Source of the DNA: Hyphomicrobiales bacterium
Lineage (GTDB): Bacteria; Pseudomonadota; Alphaproteobacteria; Rhizobiales; Rhizobiaceae
Direction of reading: 5' to 3'
NCBI GenBank assembly: GCA_900472625.1
Contig: UCIT01000018.1
Coordinates: forward strand, 111,438-175,437
Length of the DNA stretch: 64,000 bases
A model generated the notes under the pieces. That model saw only the letters and a list, made by a program, of their open reading frames with translations. It did no database searches and had not been told where the DNA came from. Shown piece after piece: positions 43,913 to 52,931 of this stretch. The number at the start of each line of letters is the position of its first letter. The stretch's first letter is position 1. A program made the translations under genes and the position numbers.

Positions 43913-45163
43913 TTACTTCATCCACGGCTGTGGCTTGAACTCGCCGACTGCATAGGCGTTCGGAGCAATCAGGGTGCGTTTTCCGTCCCAGATCTGGAAG
44001 AACGTCAGCGGAATGTAATCGTCACCCTGCATTGCCAGATGGGTCGCAGGATCGAACTTCAGGCGGCCCGCCACCGTCTGCTTGTCCGTTTCCCCGATCG
44101 CCTTCTCGATAGCGGCGTGATCCGTTGGATCGCCGACCTTCTTGAGGGCGTCGTAGTAAACGTTGACGATTTCATAGAGAGCGACGCCATATGTGCCGCT
44201 TTCCACACCATACTTGTCCTTGAACTTCTTGCCGACCTCTTCCGCGCGTGGGTTTTTCGGCGACACGAGCGATCCGCCGAGCAGGTTATAGATAACCCCG
44301 TTCGACTTTTCCTTGGTCAGCTCAACGAACTCCGGTACGCTGGGAGCGTATTGGAGAAAGACGAGGCTGTTCGTCGGTTGTTCAAGGAATTGCGTCAGGA
44401 ACGCGGCCGAATTGCCGGAGAGGTAGTCCGTGTTGATCACCACGTCCGGCGGGGCCTGACGAACCTTTGCGAGGATCGACCGCCAATCCGTCACTTCGCC
44501 GAATGGCACCATCTCGTCAACGGTAAGCTTCCAGCCTTTTTCTGCAAACGTCTTCTTCATGCCCTCCGAGATCGTCTTGGAATAGGCGTTGTCCGAAGAC
44601 ACCATAGCAACGGTCTTGTTCGGCAGCTTGATCTTGCCGTCTGCGGCCAGCTTCTCGATGTAGGTGGTCACATCGGTATTGTAGGCGTCGAACGACGGCG
44701 TCCAAGACCAGCAGCAATTGTACTTGCCTGGGTCCGGCGCGATGATATCGCGCGTCTGCTGCGATGTGGCCGCGATCACATACGGCATATCCGCCTCGGC
44801 CATCGTGTCGATTTCGAAGTTCGTCAGACTCGCGTACCCGGTCAGCATGAAATGCACGTCGGGATCGCCGATCAGGCGTTCGACTGCACTCGTCACATTT
44901 CCCGCAGATTGATCTTTGACGTCACCGACTACGAGCTCGAACTTCTCGCCTTTGAAGCCCCCTGCTGCATTCAGCTCATCGACGGCAAGCTGCGCGCCGC
45001 GTTGAAACTCCTGCCCGTCAGCACTTGCGGGACCGGTGAGGGGAGCGAGAAGGCCGATCTTGATAGTCGCAGCGTGCGCGATCGAAGAGGTGGACGCCAA
45101 TGCCGCAGCTAGCGCTGTGCCCAAGAGGATAGTCTTCCAGCGTGTCGAGATATCGATGCTCAT
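43913..45163 (-). CDS. livJ: Periplasmic substrate-binding protein, Liv type
   Basis: 416 aa. Signal peptide ends near AHAATIKIG (about residue 31). TIKIGLLAPLTGPASADGQE and FQRGAQLAVDELNAAGGFKG are the Peripla_BP_6 start. It is first in the operon livJ-G-F-H-M. This type binds amides, amino acids, urea or aromatic acids; the specificity cannot be read. Confidence 0.93.
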   Translation of the reverse strand: MSIDISTRWKTILLGTALAAALASTSSIAHAATIKIGLLAPLTGPASADGQEFQRGAQLAVDELNAAGGFKGEKFELVVGDVKDQSAGNVTSAVERLIGDPDVHFMLTGYASLTNFEIDTMAEADMPYVIAATSQQTRDIIAPDPGKYNCCWSWTPSFDAYNTDVTTYIEKLAADGKIKLPNKTVAMVSSDNAYSKTISEGMKKTFAEKGWKLTVDEMVPFGEVTDWRSILAKVRQAPPDVVINTDYLSGNSAAFLTQFLEQPTNSLVFLQYAPSVPEFVELTKEKSNGVIYNLLGGSLVSPKNPRAEEVGKKFKDKYGVESGTYGVALYEIVNVYYDALKKVGDPTDHAAIEKAIGETDKQTVAGRLKFDPATHLAMQGDDYIPLTFFQIWDGKRTLIAPNAYAVGEFKPQPWMK

Positions 45164-45217
45164 CTAAGGTTCCCTTTTATGATTGGCTTTTTTCAATATA
45201 AGCACGCCTCTGAAATT

Positions 45218-45235
45218 ATGAAAAGAAGATTTCAT
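45218..45235. promoter_or_regulatory. RpiR-type operator in the livJ-hydrolase promoter
   Basis: ATGAAA-AGAAGA-TTTCAT, perfect 6-bp arms with 6-nt spacer. It lies between divergent livJ (45163) and the hydrolase (45288). The same design occurs at 49787-49804 upstream of rpiR. An outer TGAAAT (45211-45216) and ATTTCA (45229-45234) add a second nested pairing. Confidence 0.65.
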
Positions 45236-45287
45236 TGACGAGTTGAGTAGAATTCGTAACGTGTCGGCCAAACTTGCGGAGAGGCAA

Positions 45288-46103
45288 ATGGCAGACGACG
45301 TGAAAAAGCTCGAAACATCGCATGGCACGATTGCTTATCGTGAGAGTGCCGAATCCGGCATCCCATTGTTGATGATCCATGGAAACAGTAGCAGTAGTGC
45401 CGTCTTCAAAAATCAGCTGAACGGCGAGGTCGGCTGGAAGTTTCGCGTAATCGCGCCGGACCTCCCTGGGCATGGCGACTCGTCCGACGCGCTTGATCCC
45501 AAACGCACGTACAGCATGGAAGGGTACGCTGACGCTATCACGGAGTTGCTGGCGAAACTCGGCATCGAAGAGGCCGTGGTTTTCGGATGGTCACTGGGCG
45601 GTCATATCGGTCTGGAAATGATATCCAGATTTCCGGGAATGACCGGCCTGATGATCACAGGCACCCCTCCGGTCGCACCTGACGAAATAGCAAATGGTTT
45701 CAAACCAAGCGAGCACATGCATCTGGCTGGTCAGCAGGATTTCACACCCGCAGACGTGGAGGCATATGCGCGAAGCACTTGCGGCGAGCCATTCGAGGCC
45801 TTCTTCCTAGACGTCGTCGGGCGTACGGATGGCCGAGCAAGGCGGAACATGTTCGAGAGCTTTGGAAGCGGCACGGGCGACAATCAGCGGGAGATCGTGG
45901 CCAAAGCGACGCTTCCTATCGCTGTGGTCAACGGGGCAGACGAGCCTTTCGTCAACCTCGACTTCGTGTCGGGCGTGGAGTTCGGCAATCTCTGGGAGGG
46001 GAAGACCTACCGGATCGAGAATTCCGGTCACGCTCCATTCTGGGATCGCCCCACGGAGTTCGATCCCTACCTGTTGCGGTTTGCGAACGCGGTTTCGCGA
46101 TAG
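45288..46103 (+). CDS. Alpha/beta hydrolase
   Basis: 271 aa. MIHGNSSSS (oxyanion), PDLPGHGDS, nucleophile elbow GWSLGGH, acid around NGADEPF, histidine in NSGHAPFWDRP. ATG 45288 with GGAGAGG upstream. Similar in design to hydrolases that deformylate or split amides, such as N-formylmaleamate deformylase, but also to esterases. Divergent from livJ and convergent with the formylglutamate-type gene, inside the RpiR module. Confidence 0.85.
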   Translation: MADDVKKLETSHGTIAYRESAESGIPLLMIHGNSSSSAVFKNQLNGEVGWKFRVIAPDLPGHGDSSDALDPKRTYSMEGYADAITELLAKLGIEEAVVFGWSLGGHIGLEMISRFPGMTGLMITGTPPVAPDEIANGFKPSEHMHLAGQQDFTPADVEAYARSTCGEPFEAFFLDVVGRTDGRARRNMFESFGSGTGDNQREIVAKATLPIAVVNGADEPFVNLDFVSGVEFGNLWEGKTYRIENSGHAPFWDRPTEFDPYLLRFANAVSR

Positions 46104-46113
46104 CGCGCCCGCG

Positions 46114-46863
46114 TTATGTCAGCGACCTGAAAAGGTGGTCCGCCCATCTCGCCTGTCCGTCGGCGGACCCGATCAGATCCTGCCGAATCTCGACAAGGAC
46201 CGCGTCCAAGCCGCGGTCCTCGCCGTGGACGGGAATAGCATAGTCGCTCGTCCGCTCGATCACGTAGGGCACGTTCGCACCAATGTTCAGTCCGGTGACG
46301 CGCTTGAGACGATCAATGAGATCGACTCCAAATTCCGCCGACTTGTCAAAGAGTATGCCCGCATCCCACGGGCGCGCCTCGCCAAGGAATACCGGCGTGA
46401 AGGAGTGGATCGCGACGATCTTCGTGGGTCGTCTATCTTTTTCACGGCGATCCAAATGTGCAGACACCGCCGCCTGAAACGGCGTGAATATTCGGTCGAT
46501 CCGTAGTTGACGATCCCCGGGGCTGAGGTGGACGTTACCCGGGACATCAGTAGCTTCCGACCGGACCGGGATGCTCGTCGCGCTTTCGATCGGCCGGTTC
46601 AGGTCAATCAGAAGCCGCGAATATTTTCCGATGAAACAAGGGGCGTCCAGTAGAGCGGAGAGGGATCTGCTGACCGACTCCGCACCGATGTCCCAGGCGA
46701 TATGCCGCTCTAGCTCGATATCCTCAAGACCAAGTCCGTCGAAGCATTCCGGGATGTGGTTGGATGCATGTTCGCAAATGAGCACGATGTCCGAACGACC
46801 GCCGTCGTTAAGCACCTCTACCGGCTCGGGCCAGTCATCAAACTTCGATTGCAGGGTACTCAA
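46114..46863 (-). CDS. N-formylglutamate amidohydrolase family protein
   Basis: 249 aa. IVLICEHASNHIP (metal site), LLIDLNRPIE and IVAIHSFTPVFLGEARPW are family marks. Members remove formyl from N-formyl amino acids. ATGA overlap with the ligase gene upstream, so it is the last gene of an rpiR operon. Suggests that an N-formyl intermediate occurs in the pathway. Confidence 0.88.
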   Translation of the reverse strand: MSTLQSKFDDWPEPVEVLNDGGRSDIVLICEHASNHIPECFDGLGLEDIELERHIAWDIGAESVSRSLSALLDAPCFIGKYSRLLIDLNRPIESATSIPVRSEATDVPGNVHLSPGDRQLRIDRIFTPFQAAVSAHLDRREKDRRPTKIVAIHSFTPVFLGEARPWDAGILFDKSAEFGVDLIDRLKRVTGLNIGANVPYVIERTSDYAIPVHGEDRGLDAVLVEIRQDLIGSADGQARWADHLFRSLT

Positions 46864-48179
46864 TAGACCGCCCTATAACGAGCGCATATCGACTCTTCAT
46901 CGAGCTCATCAAGCAATTGCATTTCGAAGGCCTTCAGGCCGAGGAACGTTTCCAGAAAGACATCGGAAAACCAGGACGTGACCACTGTATCCTTCTTGAG
47001 TTCATCGAGCGCACCAGCCAAGCTCTGTGGAAGCCGGCGCAAGCCTCTCTCGGCGCGCTGCTGTTCGGAAAGCTCTTCAGGGTCGCCAGCGTGTACTGGC
47101 GGGCATGGGAGTTTCTCCTTGAGGCCTTCAAGCCCGGCGCGGACGATGGCTGCGAGAGCCAGGTATGGGTTCGCGGTAGCGTCGGCCGCCCGATACTCGA
47201 TGTTGAAGCTCTTGCCGGGATCGCGGCCGTCGATCGTTACCGTCGGACAAATCCGCAGTGTCGCCTCACGGTCCTTGTCGCCAAGCCAAGTGTATGCTGA
47301 GCTCCAATTGTGCGGCTTCAGCCTGTAATAGGACGATACGCTGGATGCGGTAAGAGCTGTTATTGCCGGCAGGTGCCGAAGGACGCCAGCGCAAAATGAA
47401 GCGGCCTCACCCGAAAGCCCAGACGGCCCGCGGGGATCGTAGGTTACCGCTTTGCCATTGGAGTCGACGAAGCTGAAATGGATGTGGACACCGTTCCCAA
47501 CGGATGAGAGCGTCGTCTTGGGAGCGAACGAGGCTTTCCAACCTCTGTTCCGCGCTATCTCCCTAACCATTTCACGCAAGGCCACCGCGCGATCCGCCGC
47601 AGCAACACCGCTCGCGGGCGCATTCGTCACCTCGAACTGATCTTCGCCGTACTCGGATATGATCACTTCGGGGTCAAGACCCGCTTCCTCAGTCGCTGCC
47701 ATCACCTGTGATGCAAAACCTTCCGCACGCCTCAAGCCAGCGAACGACATCACATGCTCTTTGGGAAGGGCCGCCCCCAGAAGCTGAAATTCGTGTTCAA
47801 AGGCCGCGACGATAGAGAGCCCGGTCTGAGCCTTGAGATCGTTCAGTGCGTTGACGAGAATTGTCCTCGTGCAACACGACCAGGGTGATCCGTCGAGTTC
47901 TACGAGATTGCCGGGAACCAGGTCGAAGGCGGTCTCGGAGCCGGTATTGGAAGTTCGGAAGCGGGCATCCGCGTCGGGCAACAGACGTAGATCACCGGAC
48001 GAACCCCATGGGTTGGGGTGGGCGATCACATTGAATGGCGTCAGAGACAGGTTGGCTTGCAGCCAGCCGACACCGCCCGTGACGGCCTTCTCGAACGACT
48101 CGCGGGCAACAAAGCGACCTCTGGTAACTCCAGCGAGATCGGTCGTAACAATCCCGGTCAAAGCGGTAGGGTTGCTCAT
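46860..48179 (-). CDS. Glutamine synthetase-like ligase (PuuA/GlnA-III type)
   Basis: 439 aa. Catalytic core AAFEHEFQLLG, ISEYGEDQFEVTNAP, HIHFSFVD, RLKPHNWSSAY and NIEYRAADATANPYLALAA matches the GS-like family, including the Asn-Arg region. Non-canonical members join glutamate to amines (gamma-glutamylation) rather than ammonia. Coupled by overlaps to both neighbours. Suggests the substrate holds an amine that is gamma-glutamylated. Confidence 0.88.
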   Translation of the reverse strand: MSNPTALTGIVTTDLAGVTRGRFVARESFEKAVTGGVGWLQANLSLTPFNVIAHPNPWGSSGDLRLLPDADARFRTSNTGSETAFDLVPGNLVELDGSPWSCCTRTILVNALNDLKAQTGLSIVAAFEHEFQLLGAALPKEHVMSFAGLRRAEGFASQVMAATEEAGLDPEVIISEYGEDQFEVTNAPASGVAAADRAVALREMVREIARNRGWKASFAPKTTLSSVGNGVHIHFSFVDSNGKAVTYDPRGPSGLSGEAASFCAGVLRHLPAITALTASSVSSYYRLKPHNWSSAYTWLGDKDREATLRICPTVTIDGRDPGKSFNIEYRAADATANPYLALAAIVRAGLEGLKEKLPCPPVHAGDPEELSEQQRAERGLRRLPQSLAGALDELKKDTVVTSWFSDVFLETFLGLKAFEMQLLDELDEESICARYRAVY

Positions 48180-48820
48180 GATGATACCTTTGTTGAGAGT
48201 CGCTCCACCACCGTATTGGTGTTGGCCACCCAGCAGTAACCGCCGAACGCCTTGAGTGCCGTGTCATGGCGCTCCTGAGAGGACGCTGCGCAGGCATCTG
48301 ACACACAGGTGACGTAGTAGCCTCGGTCCGCAGCGTCACGGACCGCCATATCGACGCATTGGTCGGTCATTATTCCGGAGATGATGAGATAGCGGACGCC
48401 GAGGTTCTTGAGGACGTAATCGATATTCGTGGAGTTGAAGACGCCCGACGACGTCTTGGGGATCAAAATTTCGTCGCCGACCGGACCAAGTTTCTCCGGT
48501 GGGAGGCCCGCCGGGTTGCTCGGCGGTATGTGTATAGGCGTCAGCTTGTGATCGAGCGAACGGTCGCGACCGTCCTCCGTCAGGCTCTGGATAATCGTGT
48601 GCACCACCTCGATGCCATTCGACCTCGCCGCCGCAAGCAGCAGCTCGTTGTTCGGGATCGTAAGCGAGGCAGTCTGCCGATAGAAATAATGGTCAGGACC
48701 TCTCTCCGGATGATCGGGGTCGAGGCCGGGTTCGAGCCATATGCGCTGCATGTCTACGAGTAATAGCGCTGTTTCGCTTGGGACATATGGCGCGTCTCGG
48801 CGGAGAAGTTGGCTAGGCAT
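48176..48820 (-). CDS. Isochorismatase-fold amidohydrolase
   Basis: 214 aa. ALLLVDMQRIWL (catalytic Asp), ILIPKTSSGVFNSTNI (Lys), LIISGIMTDQCVDMAVRDA (cis-bond and catalytic Cys) are the full triad of cysteine hydrolases such as maleamate amidase, nicotinamidase or N-carbamoylsarcosine amidase. Overlaps the rpiR stop by 8 bp and the GS-like gene by 4. Confidence 0.9.
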   Translation of the reverse strand: MPSQLLRRDAPYVPSETALLLVDMQRIWLEPGLDPDHPERGPDHYFYRQTASLTIPNNELLLAAARSNGIEVVHTIIQSLTEDGRDRSLDHKLTPIHIPPSNPAGLPPEKLGPVGDEILIPKTSSGVFNSTNIDYVLKNLGVRYLIISGIMTDQCVDMAVRDAADRGYYVTCVSDACAASSQERHDTALKAFGGYCWVANTNTVVERLSTKVSS

Positions 48821-49736
48821 TGTTTGGGCTATCTTTCTTGCGCTTCGGTCCAGGCTGAGACGATGTCTCGGTGATGTCGTCCCCATCCACAGTTACCCCG
48901 TTTCGCGCTCTGACCGCTTCGAGGTTCTCCACGCGTCGACGCGTGGTGTCATCGAGTGAGGCCAGTATCTGGGCGACAAGCGCCTCGATCTGCGCAACTG
49001 CCGGGGCGAGCGTGTCGTAAGGGGAGGGGACGTCGAGCGGACATATGATAGTTACCTCCGCGTGCTCGGCGATCGGCGACAGCCATTGGTCCGTGAAGAG
49101 AATCACAGTCGTCCCTGTCTCGGCTGCTTGGGATGCGAAAGCTACCACGTCGTTCTGATAACGACGGTAGTCGAACACGATGAGGACGTCTCGTTTACCG
49201 TAGTCGACGAGGATGTCGAATGACTGAGCCGAGACGATGCCGATGTCGTGCACATTCGGCCGGAACTGCGAGAGGTAGCCCGCCAGCATGCCGGCGATGT
49301 GGCGGCTAAACCGTCCTCCAACTAAACCCACACGGCCTTTGGCTTCCATGATGATCTTGGAAACCTTGTCGTAGGTATTGGCAGGGGTCGCGCCTATCGT
49401 TCTGTCGATGGTCTCCGAGACCGCATGAAGGTAAGCTTCAGCGATGCCTTGCGAGCTGTCTCGGGGGCGTTTGGTCTCCATCATCAGCAACGGAGAGTGT
49501 AATCTCGCCTCCACCTCGGAGAGGAGCCGCTTTTGAAGGTCGGGGAAGCCGTCAAATCCGAGCTTGACTGCCAAACGCACGACAGTAGCGTCACTCACAC
49601 TTGCTTTCTTTGCCAGATTGCTTGCCGTGCCAAGGCCCGACGCCGGGTAGTCGGCCAGGAGAATCTGGACGATCTTTTCCTCTGACGGGGTGAGCGTCAG
49701 TTTTTGATTGAGCAACAATGTTCTGATGTCTGCCAC
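48813..49736 (-). CDS. RpiR-family regulator (HTH plus SIS domain)
   Basis: 307 aa. HTH at about 30-75: SDATVVRLAVKLGFDGFPDL. SIS domain at about 125-255 (GRVGLVGGRFSRHIAG, VLIVFDYRRYQNDVV). It heads the operon with amidase, ligase and deformylase genes and has its own operator-like repeat, so it probably autoregulates and controls the whole 39-50 kb module. SIS usually binds sugar phosphates; here the ligand may be different. Confidence 0.9.
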   Translation of the reverse strand: MADIRTLLLNQKLTLTPSEEKIVQILLADYPASGLGTASNLAKKASVSDATVVRLAVKLGFDGFPDLQKRLLSEVEARLHSPLLMMETKRPRDSSQGIAEAYLHAVSETIDRTIGATPANTYDKVSKIIMEAKGRVGLVGGRFSRHIAGMLAGYLSQFRPNVHDIGIVSAQSFDILVDYGKRDVLIVFDYRRYQNDVVAFASQAAETGTTVILFTDQWLSPIAEHAEVTIICPLDVPSPYDTLAPAVAQIEALVAQILASLDDTTRRRVENLEAVRARNGVTVDGDDITETSSQPGPKRKKDSPNNA

Positions 49737-49786
49737 GGCCTCTCCTCATGAAGCATGCTTTGCGAGATACAGGAAAAATAACCATT

Positions 49787-49804
49787 GTGAAAGAAATATT
49801 TCAT
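49787..49804. promoter_or_regulatory. RpiR-type operator upstream of rpiR
   Basis: GTGAAA-GAAATA-TTTCAT, 51 bp before the rpiR start. Matches the 45218-45235 repeat in both half-sites and spacing. The rest of 49805-50079 holds no gene. Confidence 0.65.
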
Positions 49805-50079
49805 AGCACCGGTGGCGCTAGCACGGGCACTTCGCCCAAACGTCGAATGAGGATTGTAGGCTGACGGGCTGCTGATGGGCTCAAGTTTTAGCTGAAGGTC
49901 TCTATCCGAGCAGAGTCTCGATCTTTGCAGCGGATGTTCACTTTGGTGAAGGTCTCTCGCACCACTTACTGGATCGTTCCTAGCATAGTTGCGTGCTCAC
50001 CGCGGTAGCCATGCACTTCATGAGTTGCGATGAGATCCAAGCATGCGAGTGCGTACCGTTGGCCAACTTTCGGCTTCAG

Positions 50080-50871
50080 CTATTCCGTGGAGAGATTCGC
50101 TTCCTGCACTTGTGACCGAGCGGGAGATGCTTTGATATCGGCGTTGCCGGATATTGAAGACACTAGGATGGTGCTGTAGCGCCTGCTCCACTCGGTAAGG
50201 CGTTCACCCACGTAAACTTGGTTGAATGGTAGGACGCAGCCCGCGGCAACGAGGTCGCTTCCCACGGTCGTGGCTAAATCGACGATCGCCGCAGTCACTT
50301 GATTTTTTCTCGCGGAGGCTTCGGTATTCACGAAGATTGCGTTGAGCGATGCGACCGCTGTCAACGTTGCAGGAATTGCGATCGACCCGTATTTCACCAC
50401 CTTGGATCGGCCCTCGTCAATGATCAGATTGTTTGCCAGGGCTGCGTTAATGAGGGTGACTGCTAGCGACAAGCCGATGGTAATGACGGAGAATAATACC
50501 TGGTTTCCCTGTATTTGATCGACGACAGCACTGGCGCTGCTCTGATCAGCCTCCATACGGGAAACTAGACCTTCAATATTGGTGTAAATCAACCTCGTCA
50601 CGGGAGGTACGTCTGTGCGGCCAGAAGCTTTCACGGGTCCGTAGCAGACGTTTACCCAGTTCTGGATCGCGTCCAACGGCTGCCCGCGCGGATACTCACG
50701 CTTGGGCGTACCGAACACATTATCGATTGCCGACGCCAGCAGGGGGGCACGGTCCTTATATGCATTGGAGGGTACGACGAAGTGGATTGCAGTCATTATC
50801 AGCAGGCCGATGACAAACAACCCGCAAATGACGCCAATGACCTTCAGCCATACGCTAATTAGACGACTCAT
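50080..50871 (-). CDS. Membrane protein of the wall-hydrolase locus
   Basis: 263 aa, family not recognised. Helices at about 8-33, 124-147 and 157-178; a large soluble part between helix 1 and 2 (with VNVCYGPVKASG) and a C-terminal soluble tail. GGAGGGGG before the ATG. It is the last gene of the minus arm after the DUF2235 gene and the decayed ORF. Could protect the cell or anchor the system; not shown. Confidence 0.65.
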   Translation of the reverse strand: MSRLISVWLKVIGVICGLFVIGLLIMTAIHFVVPSNAYKDRAPLLASAIDNVFGTPKREYPRGQPLDAIQNWVNVCYGPVKASGRTDVPPVTRLIYTNIEGLVSRMEADQSSASAVVDQIQGNQVLFSVITIGLSLAVTLINAALANNLIIDEGRSKVVKYGSIAIPATLTAVASLNAIFVNTEASARKNQVTAAIVDLATTVGSDLVAAGCVLPFNQVYVGERLTEWSRRYSTILVSSISGNADIKASPARSQVQEANLSTE

Positions 50872-51000
50872 CCCATCGCCCCCTCCGGACCCTTGACGAC
50901 ACTACTTGATCAGAAACGAAATTCAACCTGACCGATAGCAGTACGATCTTGACTCGCGTGACGTCCCTCCGCCGAGACTAGCCGCGCAGCCTCCGCCTTA

Positions 51001-51349
51001 TCATGCAGGGCCTATGGAGTAGAGGGCCTTCAGCCCGGCAGAGAAATCGCGGTAGAAAAACACCAGGTCCCGGATCGGGTAGATTTACCGGGAAAGCAGA
51101 GTGTCGACACTCGGGAAGTCTGCTTTGATGGCTGCCTCGTTCATGGCCGGAAAAACGATATCAAGCGCCGAGCCGCCGGTAAGCAGTAGCTCGCTGCACT
51201 CTTCCCTGTCGTGACTTACATCATCGGGGATTCGGCAGTAAACGCCGATTGGCTGAATAACGGAATTAGCGAAGTCCTCGAGTATTTGGCCGAAAGCGGC
51301 CCGCCAGATAGCTGACGGAGCTGCCTGGCGGAGTCGTTTTACCCTCTGT
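51001..51349 (-). pseudogene. Decayed ORF after the DUF2235 gene
   Basis: One frame reads as a natural protein: QAAPSAIWRAAFGQILEDFA, IQPIGVYCRIPDDVSHDREE and FPAMNEAAIKADFPSVDTLL, stops in-frame at TAA (51085-51087), then goes on in the same frame with IYPIRDLVFFYRDFSAGLKA to TGA at 51001. No ATG, GTG or TTG is in a position to start it, because it begins inside the end of the DUF2235 gene. A lost start plus an in-frame stop indicate decay. Its place directly after a toxic-looking hydrolase suggests a former partner or immunity gene. Not recognised. Confidence 0.4.
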
Positions 51350-52891
51350 TCACCGCGAGACTGTGAGCTTTACGCTGCCGCGATTGTTCTCGTAGGTCTG
51401 CCAAGCGTCATTGGCAAACGCGAAGAGATAGCCGCTTTTCTCGGGTGTCCACGTGCAACCTGAGCCAATTTTGAAGACTTCGTGATATCCAGTCTTCTGG
51501 TCAGGTCGCGGGATATCAAAGAGTCCATTTGCAATCGCGCCAACCAGTGCGAACCATTCGATTTTTTCCTCTCGCCGCGTGCACCAGAAATCCACCTGAT
51601 TGTTGCCGGCTAGCCGTTTATAGATCGACTCGGTCTTGCCAAGGATTGAGGAGGCCACGTGGACAGCTTCGCCAAGTTGGAATTTGCCGTCCTCGGTTCC
51701 GTCTGGGCCACATACGATGCTTCCGTCCATCCATGTGCCGCTTGCAGCGAAGTGGTAGCGGACGCCCTCTTCGAGATAGATGCCAGTACTGTTCCATTTC
51801 TCGCGGGCGAAAACGTCGACAGTTTCCTTCTCTCCTGACCCAATTATTCGTGTTTTCCAGTAGTCCCCTTGAGCTAAAGGCGAATTACCATTTCGGTCTC
51901 GGCCTGATTTGTGAATAGCGGTACTATCTGCGGCGAAACGCGGTACGCTACGGGGCCGGGTCTTGAGAGCCTTGAAAACCCCGCAGACAGAATTATGGAT
52001 TATGCCCAATTGATCAGGCGAAAGTTGACTGGTGACGTTCTGTCTAAACTTCAGCCCGAGAAGCTCCGCTTCGCCTATCATCCATAGCAGCGCGCCATCA
52101 GAAAGTCCGCATCTGTTGTACCCGCCTCCAACATCTCCGTGAACACCTGGAAACCAGATCTGCTGGACGGAATCGCGTCCTTCGACGTTGGTCCAGAGTG
52201 TAGGCTTGAAGCTCTGACGCCTTTCGTCGAGCGCCACGGCATGACGAGCGTTTGCAACTACAGGACTGAGTTGGGTATCATGAAAATTGTGCTTGGATGG
52301 ATCGTCAATCAATTCGAGGAAAGCCATGTCCTCGGGAATTCCGAGCGCCCCTACAGTGTCCCACACGCCGATAAACTCAATACCGATGGAATGCTTGACT
52401 TTGCTGCCGGTTTTTACCCCGTGGAACGGCAGCTTCCGCGTCGCGCTGAGCGGTTTTGCGTCTTTCTCCGGCAGCCTGTAGTGAGCAAATAGTTCATTGA
52501 TGTTACCCCAAATCGCCGGCTCGTCCATCCTTCGCACATCGAGCAAACCGCAACGAGAAATCATTCCGCCGAGGCTCCGAACCGTGTAAGCTCCGCGGCT
52601 GAAGCCGAAGAGCCAAATTTTGGCGTCAGGGACATAGTTGCGTGCGAGCCAATTGTAGGCGCTAACGACGCTGTCGTCCAAGCCGTTTCCTAGTCCGCCG
52701 CCCGCAATGCGGTTCCACCACCCGCCATCCGTCCCGACGCCCGGGTGATAATAGACACGTTGCTCGTCGCCATCCATGTCGGATGGCGCAAGTGCGTTAC
52801 GCAATTTGACAACGTTAGTGGGAGCCGCGATGCCCTCGTCCTCCTGATCTGGCGTGTTCCATGTGCCATCGCAAAAAACTATCAAGTGCAT
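51350..52891 (-). CDS. DUF2235 hydrolase with C-terminal LecA-like domain
   Basis: 513 aa. LIVFCDGTWNTPDQ at the start and the nucleophile elbow WLFGFSRGAYTVRSLGG are the DUF2235 (Tle1-like phospholipase) marks. The WFPGVHGDVGGGY motif is also present. From about residue 380 the protein carries a beta domain with HFAASGTWMDGSI, ending in GYLFAFANDAWQTYENNRGS; the ND..Y.NN.GS pattern is that of PA-IL/LecA galactose lectins. Start is probably ATG 52891. 40 bp downstream of the CHAP gene. Confidence 0.82.
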   Translation of the reverse strand: MHLIVFCDGTWNTPDQEDEGIAAPTNVVKLRNALAPSDMDGDEQRVYYHPGVGTDGGWWNRIAGGGLGNGLDDSVVSAYNWLARNYVPDAKIWLFGFSRGAYTVRSLGGMISRCGLLDVRRMDEPAIWGNINELFAHYRLPEKDAKPLSATRKLPFHGVKTGSKVKHSIGIEFIGVWDTVGALGIPEDMAFLELIDDPSKHNFHDTQLSPVVANARHAVALDERRQSFKPTLWTNVEGRDSVQQIWFPGVHGDVGGGYNRCGLSDGALLWMIGEAELLGLKFRQNVTSQLSPDQLGIIHNSVCGVFKALKTRPRSVPRFAADSTAIHKSGRDRNGNSPLAQGDYWKTRIIGSGEKETVDVFAREKWNSTGIYLEEGVRYHFAASGTWMDGSIVCGPDGTEDGKFQLGEAVHVASSILGKTESIYKRLAGNNQVDFWCTRREEKIEWFALVGAIANGLFDIPRPDQKTGYHEVFKIGSGCTWTPEKSGYLFAFANDAWQTYENNRGSVKLTVSR

Positions 52892-52931
52892 GTCGGGGTC
52901 CGCCGAAAGATATGTACCAGGGCCAAACGTT

